DNA from: Gammaproteobacteria bacterium
GTDB lineage: Bacteria > Pseudomonadota > Gammaproteobacteria > Competibacterales > Competibacteraceae
NCBI GenBank assembly: GCA_024235095.1
Contig: JACKNC010000003.1
Location: forward strand, 613,341 to 677,340
DNA length: 64,000 nt
Direction of reading: 5' to 3'
Below, piece after piece: positions 27,101-34,457 of the stretch. The position numbers were made by a program, and so were the translations under genes. Under the pieces are notes generated by a model. That model worked only from the letters and a program-made list of their open reading frames with translations. It was not told where the DNA came from and made no database searches. How positions within the stretch are numbered: position 1 is the stretch's first letter; every line of letters starts with the position of its first letter.

Positions 27101-27991
27101 ATGGTTTCCCTGGTGATTCCCCACATTGAACCCCGGTTGCGCCATGACCGGGACGCGCGTCTGGCGCAGTTGATCCCGATCCCGCACCCCCCCGAGGCGA
27201 TGGACGGTATCCCCTATTTTGACGAAGAATTTCAGATGGCCGCCTCCCACGCCCACCGCAAGACGATCTATTTCCTGGGCGCCCTGCTCGATCGCGTGGC
27301 GCAGCGCGCTGGTCTGCAAGGCGTAAGCGATTACCCCGTCTGGTACTGGTTTCCCAAACTGGGCGAGCAGCGGGCGCTCTACCCGGATTTTGCCCTGACG
27401 GCGAATCCTGACATTCGGTCGCTGACCGCCAAAGAGTTGCTCTTCGCCCTGGAAGTGGTCACTACCTCACGACGGGAGAAGGAACTCAAGGACACGGTGC
27501 GGATGCGCGAGCACAATCGGGTGCATGGCGTCCCGGAATTTGTATTGATCTACCCGGAGCCGGATGATGAGCGGTCGGTGGTCTGGTATCGCTACGATCC
27601 GCGCACCGACGACTATCAACTGATCTCCTTGCCACCCGACCGGCGGTATCGCAGTCGGGCGATTCCCGGCCTGGAGATTGAGGTGCTGGAGCGGTGGAAC
27701 TGGACGGAAGGTCGCAAGGTGCGGGTCTATTATCGGGGCGAAGAGCTGCGCGAAGGCGCCGTGGAGGAACAGGCCCGGAAGGCGGCGGAAGGGCAAACCG
27801 CACGAGAGCGCCAGGCCCGAATCGCCGCCGAACAGCAAGCAGAGCAGGAACGCCAGGCCAAGGAGCAGGAATGCCAGGTCCGAATCGCCACCGAACAGCA
27901 AGCAGAGCAGGAACGCCAGGCCCGAATCGTCGCCGAACAGCAAGTCGAACAATTACTTGCCCGACTCAAGCAGGCCGGCATCGAACCCTAG
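27101..27991 (+). CDS. Uma2-family (DUF820) putative endonuclease with coiled-coil tail
   Basis: About 296 residues from the ATG at 27101 (AAGGAG upstream). The N-terminal domain has the Uma2/DUF820 layout: YFDEEFQMAASHAHRK, YPDFALTAN (D), LFALEVVTTSRREKE (ExV core) and an IPGLEIEV end. The last ~75 residues are near-identical repeats of the type ERQARIAAEQQAEQ, a long charged coiled coil. Uma2 proteins are PD-(D/E)XK-like and often associated with mobile DNA; real activity is unproven. It stands alone between PKS1 and the DGR. Confidence 0.8.
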   Translation: MVSLVIPHIEPRLRHDRDARLAQLIPIPHPPEAMDGIPYFDEEFQMAASHAHRKTIYFLGALLDRVAQRAGLQGVSDYPVWYWFPKLGEQRALYPDFALTANPDIRSLTAKELLFALEVVTTSRREKELKDTVRMREHNRVHGVPEFVLIYPEPDDERSVVWYRYDPRTDDYQLISLPPDRRYRSRAIPGLEIEVLERWNWTEGRKVRVYYRGEELREGAVEEQARKAAEGQTARERQARIAAEQQAEQERQAKEQECQVRIATEQQAEQERQARIVAEQQVEQLLARLKQAGIEP

Positions 27992-28001
27992 TGGACCGCC
28001 T

Positions 28002-28103
28002 GTAACCGTTCAGTCCCCCCTTTAGCAAAGGGGGGTGAGGGGGGATTTTGGCCCCGTCGCTCGTGCGAAATCCCCCCCGACCCCCCTTTTTCAAAGGGGG
28101 GAG
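28002..28103. repeat. GC-rich palindromic MITE, copy 1
   Basis: Begins GTAACCGTTCAGTCC and contains both hairpins (C6TTTAGCAAAG6 and C6TTTTTCAAAG6). The right terminus (GTGAACGCTTAC) is not present. Just downstream, CATTTAACACAATGGGAATTGGTATT resembles the sequence after the 50.8-kb copy. The gap 27992-28165 holds nothing else. Confidence 0.8.
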
Positions 28104-28165
28104 ACTCCGCAGTAACGTCATTTAACACAATGGGAATTGGTATTAGAGCGTGAGGACATTTGCGC

Positions 28166-30514
28166 TCAAAACCCCAGATACCCCATGAAGTCGGTGAATT
28201 CCTGAGAGTAGAGGAAGAAGGTCATGACATCGTTGCGGGGGTTGCCGCGGGCCAGGTCGGCCAGCCAGAAGGCCAGTCCGTCCTCTTCGGGTTCGCGCTG
28301 GAAGAAGGTGCGGTAGAGGTTGCCGATGAAGGCGGGGTTTGTGGTGTGGCGCGCCAGGTATTCGGGGCTGTTGAAGAAGAAGTAGGCCATGTTGCGGAAC
28401 ACCGGTTTGGCGTCTTGTCCCTGGGCTTGTAGAGCGGTGATTTGGTCTTTCCAGAAGGCGACGCCGTCGTCCTCGGGGGCGCGGTCGAGGATGGAGCGGT
28501 AGTAGTGGGTGATGAGGGTGACGGCGGGGTCGTCGGCGATGACTTCGATGCGATAGTCTTGTTGGACGAAGACCTGGCCGTGGGTGGGGTCGATGACCTG
28601 GAGGGTGAAGAAGTAGACGCCGACCTGGGTGGGGATGCCGCTGAGCAAGGCGTCGAGGCCATCGGGGGTGGCGTTTTCCAGGGTGAGGCCGGGCGGCAAT
28701 GCGCCTTCCGTCACACTCCAGCGGTAGGCGGGGTCGTCCGCTGCGGTGGCGGGTGGGGCGGGGCCTTCGTAGCGGGCTTGCAGGGTGGCGCGGTAGGGTT
28801 GGTTGACGGGGGTGCGACTGAGGATGCCGCCGCTGATGGCCAGGTTGGGCAGGCCGCGCCCGCCGGGGTCGGTGATGTGCGCGTCGGTGAGTCCGTCAGC
28901 ATCGCCGAGGTGGCCGTCGATGAGGGTGAAGGTGGCGGTGTTGCCGGCCAGGTCCGCGCCGTTCAAGAGATACCAGTGCGGGTCGGAGTCGGTGGCGGTG
29001 GGGCCGTATTTCCAGTATTGCGCACCGGCGGGTAACGGGTCGCCATAGGCCAGGGTGACGGTGGCGGGGATTCCGTTGGTGGTGCAGTTTTGCAGGACGA
29101 CTTGCAGTAGGCCGTCGGTCAGGGTGATGCCGTCGGGGCCGGTGGCCGGGGCATTGGGGCCACCGATGGGGAGGGTGAGAATGTTCGGCTCGTCCAGTTC
29201 GCAACTACTCCCGTCGGAGTAGTGGACGGCGGCGCTCAGGGTTTGGCCAGGTTTGACGGGATTATCGCGGGTGAAGGCGACTTCACGAATAGTCAACCCG
29301 ACTGGTACCGTGATCGTTTGCTCGTCCTGATCCTGGACGGTGACTTGAATCGGGGCGTTGTAGGCTTCAGTCGGCGTGCCGCTGATCGCGCCATTAACTG
29401 CTAAGGTCAGGCCGGGCGGTAAACCGGTGGCGGTGAAGGTGTACGGCGGTTGGCCACCCAAGGCGGTGAGGGTTTGTTCGTAGGGTGCATTCCGCACGCC
29501 AATCGGTAAGGTGCGCTGCGCCAGCACGAGTGGGGCGACGGTGAGGGCGTAGTCGCGGGTTCCGGTGTGGCTTTGGGCGTCGGTGACGGTGATGGTGACG
29601 GTGTAGTCGCCGGCGGTGTCGGGCAGGCCACTGAGGACGCCGTCATCGGCGGTCAGACGGAGACCGGGCGGCAGGCCCGTGGCGGTGAAGATATAGGGAC
29701 TTATTCCTCCGGCGGCATTGATCACCGTGGCATAGGGGACGTTCGTGACCGCGCCGGGAAGGTCGCGGGCCGTGGGCACGGGGAGGGTGGCCGTGGGGGT
29801 GGGCGGCGGCGAAGCGGCGTCCCCGGAATAATCGCCAAAAGACGGTCCGCCGCGCGCGAGTCGCACATGGTAGTAGTCCGCCTTAATGTAGTTGTGCACG
29901 TCGCCATAGCCGAAGCCCACGTACCACGCGTTGCTCGGACCGTCGGCGTAGGTCGAGGAGGACCAATAATTATTTGTTGATGTTACAGGGAAAACCGTCT
30001 CATTAATGGCTGGACTGTAGCATTGCTCCTCAACAATCGTCTGTAATTCCTTGTAATTCGGTAGACGCCAGTCGTTGCGCCCCGCGAAAGCATAGCCCTG
30101 TGCGGCTTGCAGAGCGTCTCTCCAAGTGTAACGGAGTGCGGAACCGCTACAGGTTTGCGTGGCGCTTTCCCAGGTTTGGCCCAGGCTACAGCGCATCCAG
30201 GTCAGGCCGGTTGGGGTGTGCGTCGCCACGCCATTCACATCGTCCAGAGTAAAATCTGCGGTGGGCGTCGTGGGCCGGATGTTCGGATGGCAGGTTGCGG
30301 CTATGCTGACTGGGGCAACGATCCACAGCAGCAGAAACAGTATCCATCCGGGCCAATCAGTCCCCCCCTTTAACAAAGGAGGGCTAGGGGGGATTTTGGA
30401 GAAGTCGCCCGTGCGAAATCCCCCCCGGCCCCCCTTTTTCAAAGGGGGGAGGTGATGGTGTCCCTTTAGCAAAGGGGGGAGGTGAATGCAGATGTTCCAA
30501 CCGAACCGTTTCAC
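28166..30514 (-). CDS. DGR target-like protein: DUF1566 domain, Ig-like repeats, DUF4214 C-terminus
   Basis: 782 residues, starting with ATGA overlap at the reverse-transcriptase stop. Residues ~10-55 are encoded by MITE copies and precede a signal peptide (GWILFLLLWIVAPVSIAATC). Next come the DUF1566 C-type-lectin-like domain (GLTWMRCSLGQTW, GRNDWRLPNYKELQTIV, YWSSSTYADG..YYHVRLARGG, containing the variable repeat) and two putative Ig-like domains (NVPYATVINAAGGISPY..). A further Ig-like segment and a DUF4214 region (YRSILDRAPEDDGVAFW, FQREPEEDGLAFW) end the protein. Probably secreted and ligand binding. The variable repeat is internal, unlike typical DGR targets where it ends the gene. Signal peptide function with the repeat-derived extension is doubtful. 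Confidence 0.8.
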   Translation of the reverse strand: MKRFGWNICIHLPPLLKGHHHLPPLKKGGRGGFRTGDFSKIPPSPPLLKGGTDWPGWILFLLLWIVAPVSIAATCHPNIRPTTPTADFTLDDVNGVATHTPTGLTWMRCSLGQTWESATQTCSGSALRYTWRDALQAAQGYAFAGRNDWRLPNYKELQTIVEEQCYSPAINETVFPVTSTNNYWSSSTYADGPSNAWYVGFGYGDVHNYIKADYYHVRLARGGPSFGDYSGDAASPPPTPTATLPVPTARDLPGAVTNVPYATVINAAGGISPYIFTATGLPPGLRLTADDGVLSGLPDTAGDYTVTITVTDAQSHTGTRDYALTVAPLVLAQRTLPIGVRNAPYEQTLTALGGQPPYTFTATGLPPGLTLAVNGAISGTPTEAYNAPIQVTVQDQDEQTITVPVGLTIREVAFTRDNPVKPGQTLSAAVHYSDGSSCELDEPNILTLPIGGPNAPATGPDGITLTDGLLQVVLQNCTTNGIPATVTLAYGDPLPAGAQYWKYGPTATDSDPHWYLLNGADLAGNTATFTLIDGHLGDADGLTDAHITDPGGRGLPNLAISGGILSRTPVNQPYRATLQARYEGPAPPATAADDPAYRWSVTEGALPPGLTLENATPDGLDALLSGIPTQVGVYFFTLQVIDPTHGQVFVQQDYRIEVIADDPAVTLITHYYRSILDRAPEDDGVAFWKDQITALQAQGQDAKPVFRNMAYFFFNSPEYLARHTTNPAFIGNLYRTFFQREPEEDGLAFWLADLARGNPRNDVMTFFLYSQEFTDFMGYLGF
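29846..29967 (-). repeat. DGR variable repeat VR2
   Basis: Encodes YWSSSTYADGPSNAWYVG to YYHVRLARGG. It shares the invariant scaffold of VR1 (33013-33135) and the 3' box CTCGCGCGCGG with the template. Differences from the template include non-adenine positions (GCC to AAC, CGT to CGA), so it is older or was written from another template. Confidence 0.75.
30358..30487. repeat. GC-rich palindromic MITE copies at the start of the 782-residue gene
   Basis: One full two-hairpin unit plus a second partial unit (CCCTTTAGCAAAGGGGGGAGGTGAATG). Translated in frame as PPLKKGGRGGF and IPPSPPLLKGG between the start codon and the signal peptide. Confidence 0.8.
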
Positions 30515-32319
30515 TTCGTCTTCTCCTCTTCACTTTGATTAATCGAAATCTTTTGCAAAAGAGGGGCATAAACCGCCGCCAGAACGCGCCGCTTCAGGCC
30601 CCCTTTCAAGTAACCTTCTTCCACGACATACCGATACCCGACCCCGGTTTTGACCAGCCGCGCCAAGAACTTCGGCACAGCGCGCGGCGGTAGGGCGATG
30701 CACGGTCCCAGGCCAGGCCGCCGCCGCTCATCCAGCCGCAGGCCGAATAAGCGCCGCAACAACAGGGCGTCTTCGCCATACGCTTCCACTTGTCGTCCTA
30801 CGCGCATCAGGACAATACCTGGTCCTTGCCGATGAAAGAAGCGCCATTGACTGACCAGGGAACTGACGCTGAGCGGTTGCCAGAGCGGGATGAGGCGGAT
30901 GGATACAGGATGAGAGCGAAATTCCCCCCGGCCCCCCTTTTTCAAAGGGGGGAGTCTCGAATCTTTGCGGCGGCTGTTGACCAACGGGGGGAAATACGGT
31001 TTGGCGATCAGCGCGAGCCAGGGATACCGACACCATAGAGATTGTGTCAGACGGTGCGCATCCGCGTGGCTGAAGTGGCCGAGATAGCTAGCCAGCACCG
31101 AACGCAATTGTTCACGCTGGCGACGTGGCAAGCGAACGAGTACCGGCGAGTGGTCAAAATCCCCCCCGGCCCCCCTTTTACAAAGGGGGGAGTTCTTTAA
31201 CAAAGGAGGGTGAGGGGGGATTTTGGCCCCATCGCCCGTGCGAAATCCCCCCCAACTTCCCTTTTTCAAAGGGGGGAGTTTGGAATGCGGGGGGTGAGGG
31301 GGGATTTCGCCAAGGAGGCCATTCAACCGCTCATGCAGGTTGCCGATCACCCGCCGCCGCACCAGGCGATGATGGACATGCACGATGTAGCCGAGAAAAT
31401 CGACGCCGTTGCGTGCCGGACGCGGTTCAGCCACTGCTTTTAAGGTCAGACGCAGCCGCGCCGCCAGAAAATCCATAATGGCCGCACGCCAAATAAGCAG
31501 TTGTTCCGGGTCTTCATGCACCAGCACAAAATCATCGACATAGCGGACATAGCCACGCACCTTGAGCTGATGTTTGATGAATTGATCCAGTTCGTTGAGA
31601 TAGACATTAGCGAAGAACTGGCTGGTCAGATTGCCAATGGGAATGCCACAGCCCGGCGGGGCGTTCGCCAGGCGCTTGTGCGGCGGTACTTGCTGGTGCA
31701 AGCGTGGATCACCCCGATACCGGACGTTGGCTGCCGGGTCCGGCTCCAGGATTCGCCGCACCAGCCAGACCAGCGCACGGGCGTCTTCCGCCGGAATGCG
31801 GCCACTGCGCACCGCCTTGGTCAGCCGGCGCAACACCAACCGGTACAGGGTCGGCCGGTGGATGGTGTGAAAGAAGTTGCGAATATCCAGTTGCAGAAAC
31901 CACGCCGGGCGACTGCCATTGCGGCTGACCTGGCGCAGAAACTGCTGCAAGCGATCCGCCGCCGCATGGGTGCCCTTACCGGGGCGGTTGGAATAGCTGT
32001 CGTGGATAAAGATCGGCTCAAACAACGCTTCCAACCGGGGTACCAGCAGGTGATGCACCACCCGGTCACCGAAATCGGCGGCATGGATTTCCCGGAGTTT
32101 GGGCCGAACCGTGACAAAGCACAGGGTGCGAGAGGGGCGCCAGGTGCCGCTCATTAAGGCATCACGAATCTCGATCAGGCGATCCAGCGCCTGAATCTCG
32201 AATCGCTGGGCATTGCGGGTGTGGCGCTTGCGCCGCCGACAGACCTCGTAGGCCCGCCAGAGGGCGGCAAAGCTGAAGACACCCGCCGCATCACTTTCCA
32301 CCGCGCGCGAGACGCACAT
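30511..32319 (-). CDS. DGR-type reverse transcriptase carrying repeat-encoded inserts
   Basis: Reads as 602 residues, long for a DGR RT (usually ~350-450). RT motifs: FLQLDIRNFFHTI (motif A), GCGIPIGNLTSQFFANVYLNELD (SQ box typical of DGRs), RYVDDFVLVH (catalytic YVDD) and VDFLGYIV. After RVIGNLHERLNGLL the frame passes through repeat DNA (PPLKKGSWGGFRTGDGAKIPP.., bases ~31156-31310), resumes as LPRRQREQLRSVLASYLGHFSHADAHR, and meets a second insert (RLPPLKKGGRGEFR, ~30919-30954) before RLIPLWQPLSV. The start is uncertain: 32319 lies within the template repeat. Activity with two inserts in the C-terminal thumb-like part is doubtful. Confidence 0.88.
   Translation of the reverse strand: MCVSRAVESDAAGVFSFAALWRAYEVCRRRKRHTRNAQRFEIQALDRLIEIRDALMSGTWRPSRTLCFVTVRPKLREIHAADFGDRVVHHLLVPRLEALFEPIFIHDSYSNRPGKGTHAAADRLQQFLRQVSRNGSRPAWFLQLDIRNFFHTIHRPTLYRLVLRRLTKAVRSGRIPAEDARALVWLVRRILEPDPAANVRYRGDPRLHQQVPPHKRLANAPPGCGIPIGNLTSQFFANVYLNELDQFIKHQLKVRGYVRYVDDFVLVHEDPEQLLIWRAAIMDFLAARLRLTLKAVAEPRPARNGVDFLGYIVHVHHRLVRRRVIGNLHERLNGLLGEIPPHPPHSKLPPLKKGSWGGFRTGDGAKIPPHPPLLKNSPLCKRGAGGDFDHSPVLVRLPRRQREQLRSVLASYLGHFSHADAHRLTQSLWCRYPWLALIAKPYFPPLVNSRRKDSRLPPLKKGGRGEFRSHPVSIRLIPLWQPLSVSSLVSQWRFFHRQGPGIVLMRVGRQVEAYGEDALLLRRLFGLRLDERRRPGLGPCIALPPRAVPKFLARLVKTGVGYRYVVEEGYLKGGLKRRVLAAVYAPLLQKISINQSEEEKTK
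30919..30954. repeat. GC-rich palindromic MITE, half unit inside the RT gene
   Basis: ATTCCCCCCGGCCCCCCTTT and its hairpin partner; read in frame by the reverse transcriptase as LPPLKKGGRGEF. Confidence 0.8.
31156..31310. repeat. GC-rich palindromic MITE, compound copy inside the RT gene
   Basis: About 155 bp with three hairpin arms, the GCCCGTGCGAAATCCCCCCC linker and a partial second unit. It keeps the RT frame open throughout. Confidence 0.82.
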
Positions 32320-32767
32320 GGTTGTTGTTCGCCTTATTGTTGGCGTTCACGTTCCAAGGACTCCCCCCTTTGAAAAAGGGGGGTTGGGGGGGATTTTCAC
32401 CCTCACACACCAGTCGCGCTTTCACTTCGGCAAAGATCACTCCGACCACTGCTTCCAATTCTTGCAACACTTGCCGGTTGTCAAAGCGTAGCACCCGTAG
32501 CCCCATCACCTCCAAGGTTTGTGTACGCATTGCGTCATCGTGTTGCGCGTCTCGGGTGTAATGCTGTGAACCATCAAGCTCGATGACCAACCGGGCAGCA
32601 GAGCAGTAAAAGTCAACGATATAGCAACCCAGTGGTTTTTGCCGGTAAAAGGACACACCTAAAATCTGCTTGCGGCGCAACCGCTTCCACAAAATCTGCT
32701 CGACATCCGTCATGTTATTACGTAATTCGCGGGCCAGTGGTTTGTGTTTAATGGAATAAGGCAACAT
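32291..32767 (-). CDS. DUF559-family (Vsr/restriction-like) endonuclease, ORF running into the DGR template
   Basis: Starts at 32767 (GGAG six bases upstream). KPLARELRNNMTDVEQILWKRLR, GVSFYRQKPLGCYIVDFYC, RLVIELDGSQHY (E..D catalytic core) and GLRVLRFDNRQVL define DUF559, a Vsr-like nuclease fold. The domain ends near 32410 (FAEVKARL). The frame then reads through a MITE copy (ENPPQPPFFKGG) and into the DGR template repeat (WNVNANNKANNNHVRLARGGK) before a stop. MITE copies lie on both sides of the gene, so it appears to have arrived as a MITE-nuclease-MITE unit that replaced the 3' part of avd and the 5' part of the template. Biological role unproven. Confidence 0.8.
   Translation of the reverse strand: MLPYSIKHKPLARELRNNMTDVEQILWKRLRRKQILGVSFYRQKPLGCYIVDFYCSAARLVIELDGSQHYTRDAQHDDAMRTQTLEVMGLRVLRFDNRQVLQELEAVVGVIFAEVKARLVCEGENPPQPPFFKGGSPWNVNANNKANNNHVRLARGGK
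32297..32357 (-). repeat. DGR template repeat (TR), 5' part missing
   Basis: Coding-sense TGGAACGTGAACGCC, then adenine-rich AAC/AAT codons, then CATGTGCGTCTCGCGCGCGG. Against VR1 the last 29 bases are identical, and the changes are mostly at template adenines (AAC to TTC, GAC, TAC; AAT to AGT), the hallmark of adenine mutagenesis. Only ~60 bp remain; VR1 is ~120 bp, so the 5' half is gone, replaced by repeat DNA. It overlaps the RT start. Confidence 0.82.
32360..32398. repeat. GC-rich palindromic MITE, left flank of the DUF559 gene
   Basis: CTCCCCCCTTTGAAAAAGGG followed by GGGTTGGGGGGGATTTTC. It directly abuts the truncated template repeat. Confidence 0.85.
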
Positions 32768-32780
32768 TTTGGTCTCCATT

Positions 32781-32880
32781 AAAATCCCCCCCAGCCCCCC
32801 TTTTTCAAAGGGGGGAGTTTGTAGTGCGGGGGATTTGGTCAGTCCCCCCTTTAGCAAAGGGGGGTGAGGGGGGATTTTGG
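32781..32880. repeat. GC-rich palindromic MITE, right flank of the DUF559 gene
   Basis: Two hairpin units separated by AGTTTGTAGTGCGGGGGATT. It directly abuts the truncated avd reading frame. Confidence 0.85.
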
Positions 32881-32949
32881 CTCCAGCACCGCCAGCAACC
32901 GTGTTGCGTCCCGCCAAATGGGCAATTGGCCATAATGAGTATGCGCCAT
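32851..32949 (-). pseudogene. avd: avd (DGR accessory variability determinant) stub
   Basis: From the ATG at 32949 (GGAG eight bases upstream) the frame reads MAHTHYGQLPIWRDATRLLA, VLE, then passes into the MITE and stops at 32851. The LPIWRDA.RLL segment is typical of the first helix of Avd proteins, which form a pentameric partner of the DGR reverse transcriptase. About 100 residues are missing. Position between target gene and template fits DGR order (target, avd, TR, RT). Identification rests on ~23 residues. Confidence 0.6.
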
Positions 32950-33006
32950 CCCAGGTTCTCCAGAAAATTTATTGAATCAAATATGAGCTTGTGTCAAAAA
33001 TCAAAA

Positions 33007-33816
33007 TCACTGTCCACCGCGCGCGAGACGCACATGGTTGTACCTCGCCTTACTGTAGGCGTCCACGAAGCCAGGGTAGAAGCCCACGTAGCACGCGTTG
33101 TCCGGATAGTGGGCGTAGGTCGAGGAGGACCAATACCATGACGAACGAGTGTTCGGAAAATAGACACTCTCAATCGTCGGCCCCGGAGAGGGAATTTCAA
33201 CATCCACCAGTTGGAGCAACTCCTTTTTCGTCGGCAGACGCCAGTCGGTGAAGCCGCATAGCCCTGCCGCATTCACCGCCGCCGTGTAGGCCTGGGTGTT
33301 GCATTGATTGTTAGGCAAGGTTCCGCCGCAGGTGTTGGAACCCAATGAACCGGGGTTGCCGCCGTTGTTGTCGATATGAATATCGTCGTACCAGGTATAA
33401 CGCCAATCCCGGTCCCGCAAGCCGTCGTCATCGGTTTTCACTTCCCAAAGTATTCCCGTCACATTGTCGCGGGTGCAGGCCCAGTCGCCGGGGCCAGAAC
33501 CAAGTACGGCATTGGCGGGCAATTCCCGGCCATCGTTAGCGATCTTGGTGTAATCAAAGCCCGCGCGGCCACCCCCCACCTTGGTCAACGCGCCTGCCGC
33601 TGCCGCCGCATCCCGCCCAATCGTACAATCCTGGCGGGGGTGAGTGCTGGGTTCCGGAGTCACGGCCTGGGTTTCGTCGTAACAAGTGGTCTGGCCAGTG
33701 TCGTTCAGGCCGGCAGCGTGGGCGGGGGTGTTCAGGCCCAGCCCTATCAGAAGGCTCAAGCTGAGGGCAAAGGTACGCAGGGCGTACTTTGCGAGAATAG
33801 GTTTCGATACAAACAT
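33007..33816 (-). CDS. DGR target protein, secreted DUF1566 (C-type-lectin-like) domain
   Basis: 269 residues. Signal peptide MFVSKPILAKYALRTFALSL..GLNTPAHAAG (cleavage likely after AHA). Two conserved DUF1566 segments: CTRDNVTGILWEVK and GFTDWRLPTKKELLQLVD. The C-terminus YWSSSTYAHYPDNACYVGF..YNHVRLARGGQ is the variable repeat, with diversified residues lying at template adenines. The repeat ends right at the stop codon, the classic position. The product should be exported and display a variable ligand-binding face. Confidence 0.9.
   Translation of the reverse strand: MFVSKPILAKYALRTFALSLSLLIGLGLNTPAHAAGLNDTGQTTCYDETQAVTPEPSTHPRQDCTIGRDAAAAAGALTKVGGGRAGFDYTKIANDGRELPANAVLGSGPGDWACTRDNVTGILWEVKTDDDGLRDRDWRYTWYDDIHIDNNGGNPGSLGSNTCGGTLPNNQCNTQAYTAAVNAAGLCGFTDWRLPTKKELLQLVDVEIPSPGPTIESVYFPNTRSSWYWSSSTYAHYPDNACYVGFYPGFVDAYSKARYNHVRLARGGQ
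33013..33135 (-). repeat. DGR variable repeat VR1
   Basis: About 120 bp at the 3' end of the 33.0-33.8 kb target gene. Over the surviving template it differs at eight adenine-derived positions and only two or three others. The GC-rich 3' box CTCGCGCGCGGTGGA (IMH-like) is shared with the template. Confidence 0.85.
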
Positions 33817-33904
33817 TAGGTCAATACTCCAGATGGAAGGTGTCGTTGTGTCTCAGTCGTTGAACGACTATATTGATCATCCGAATCTATGCGAGGTCCA
33901 TCAC

Positions 33905-34144
33905 ATGCTCTGTAGCTACACCGCTAAATATACCCGACTTGTAGAGGGTTACATGGGTCAGCTTGTCGAATGGCCGGAAGTCGTCACCGAAGGTGCTGAT
34001 CTCGATGAATGTAGAGCCATGCTGCGTGATGCCCTCCACGAAATGGTCTTGGCGTATCGTGATCTGGGTAAAGAAATTCCTCCTCATAATGCCTTGATTG
34101 AGCAACTCCCTGTGGAGATCGACCTTGTCAGTGAATCGGCGTGA
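33905..34144 (+). CDS. hicB: HicB-family antitoxin
   Basis: 79 residues from the ATG at 33905 (GAGG eight bases upstream). MLCSYTAKYTRLVEGYMGQL, EWPEVVTEGADLDECRAMLRDALHEMVLAYRDLGKEIP is the partial RNase-H-like fold of short HicB antitoxins. No separate DNA-binding domain is visible. It overlaps the start of the truncated hicA by 14 bases, an order (hicB then hicA) found in many loci. With its toxin broken it is an orphan antitoxin. Confidence 0.85.
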   Translation: MLCSYTAKYTRLVEGYMGQLVEWPEVVTEGADLDECRAMLRDALHEMVLAYRDLGKEIPPHNALIEQLPVEIDLVSESA

Positions 34145-34229
34145 CTTGGTGAAATATCTCGAATCTAATGGATTCCGTCTACTCCGCGGTAAGCGTTCAC
34201 TTCCCCCCTTTGAAAAAGAGGGGAGGTGA
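34131..34229 (+). pseudogene. hicA: HicA toxin, truncated by a MITE
   Basis: GTG at 34131 overlaps hicB. The frame VNRRDLVKYLESNGFRLLRG is the HicA N-terminus (double-stranded-RNA-binding-like mRNA interferase). It then enters the short MITE (KRSLPPFEKEGR) and stops at 34229. The segment that would carry the catalytic His is absent, so no toxin can be made. Confidence 0.8.
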
Positions 34230-34237
34230 ACGCTTAC
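34189..34237. repeat. GC-rich palindromic MITE, short single-hairpin form (49 bp)
   Basis: Terminal repeats GTAAGCGTTCAC and GTGAACGCTTAC are perfect. Only one hairpin (C6TTTGAAAAAG) is present between them. It shows the terminal sequence of the family most clearly. No target duplication found. Confidence 0.88.
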
Positions 34238-34296
34238 ACCACGACATCATTGAATATAGTCACCGAATCCAGCAATGAGAAGGAACCTTATCTCAC

Positions 34297-34352
34297 TCGA
34301 TACAATCCTTTCTACCGTCAGCGTTTTCTCAATCACGAGGTCTATCAAAGCA
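34297..34352 (+). pseudogene. Short remnant related to the neighbouring AAA-ATPase gene
   Basis: Encodes FYRQRFLNHEVYQST, closely matching FYRLRFPNHEVYQST of the intact gene at 34898-36448 (near base 35935). The rest of the 34238-34457 gap is unrelated. It looks like debris of a lost paralogue or of a duplication. Confidence 0.6.
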
Positions 34353-34457
34353 CCTGCATAACCTGCTCACCCTCCATCATCAGCGGCATGAGGAGGCAGT
34401 GGAAGCGGAACGATGAGAACAGGGACACCCTATAACGATCCTGCTGGAAACGCCCCC

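Noticed and set aside
30511..32319. Reverse transcriptase of a group II intron or retron
   Set aside because: The SQ box, the adenine-rich template next to its start, two matching variable repeats and an avd stub all indicate a DGR; no intron maturase domain or retron msr/msd was seen.
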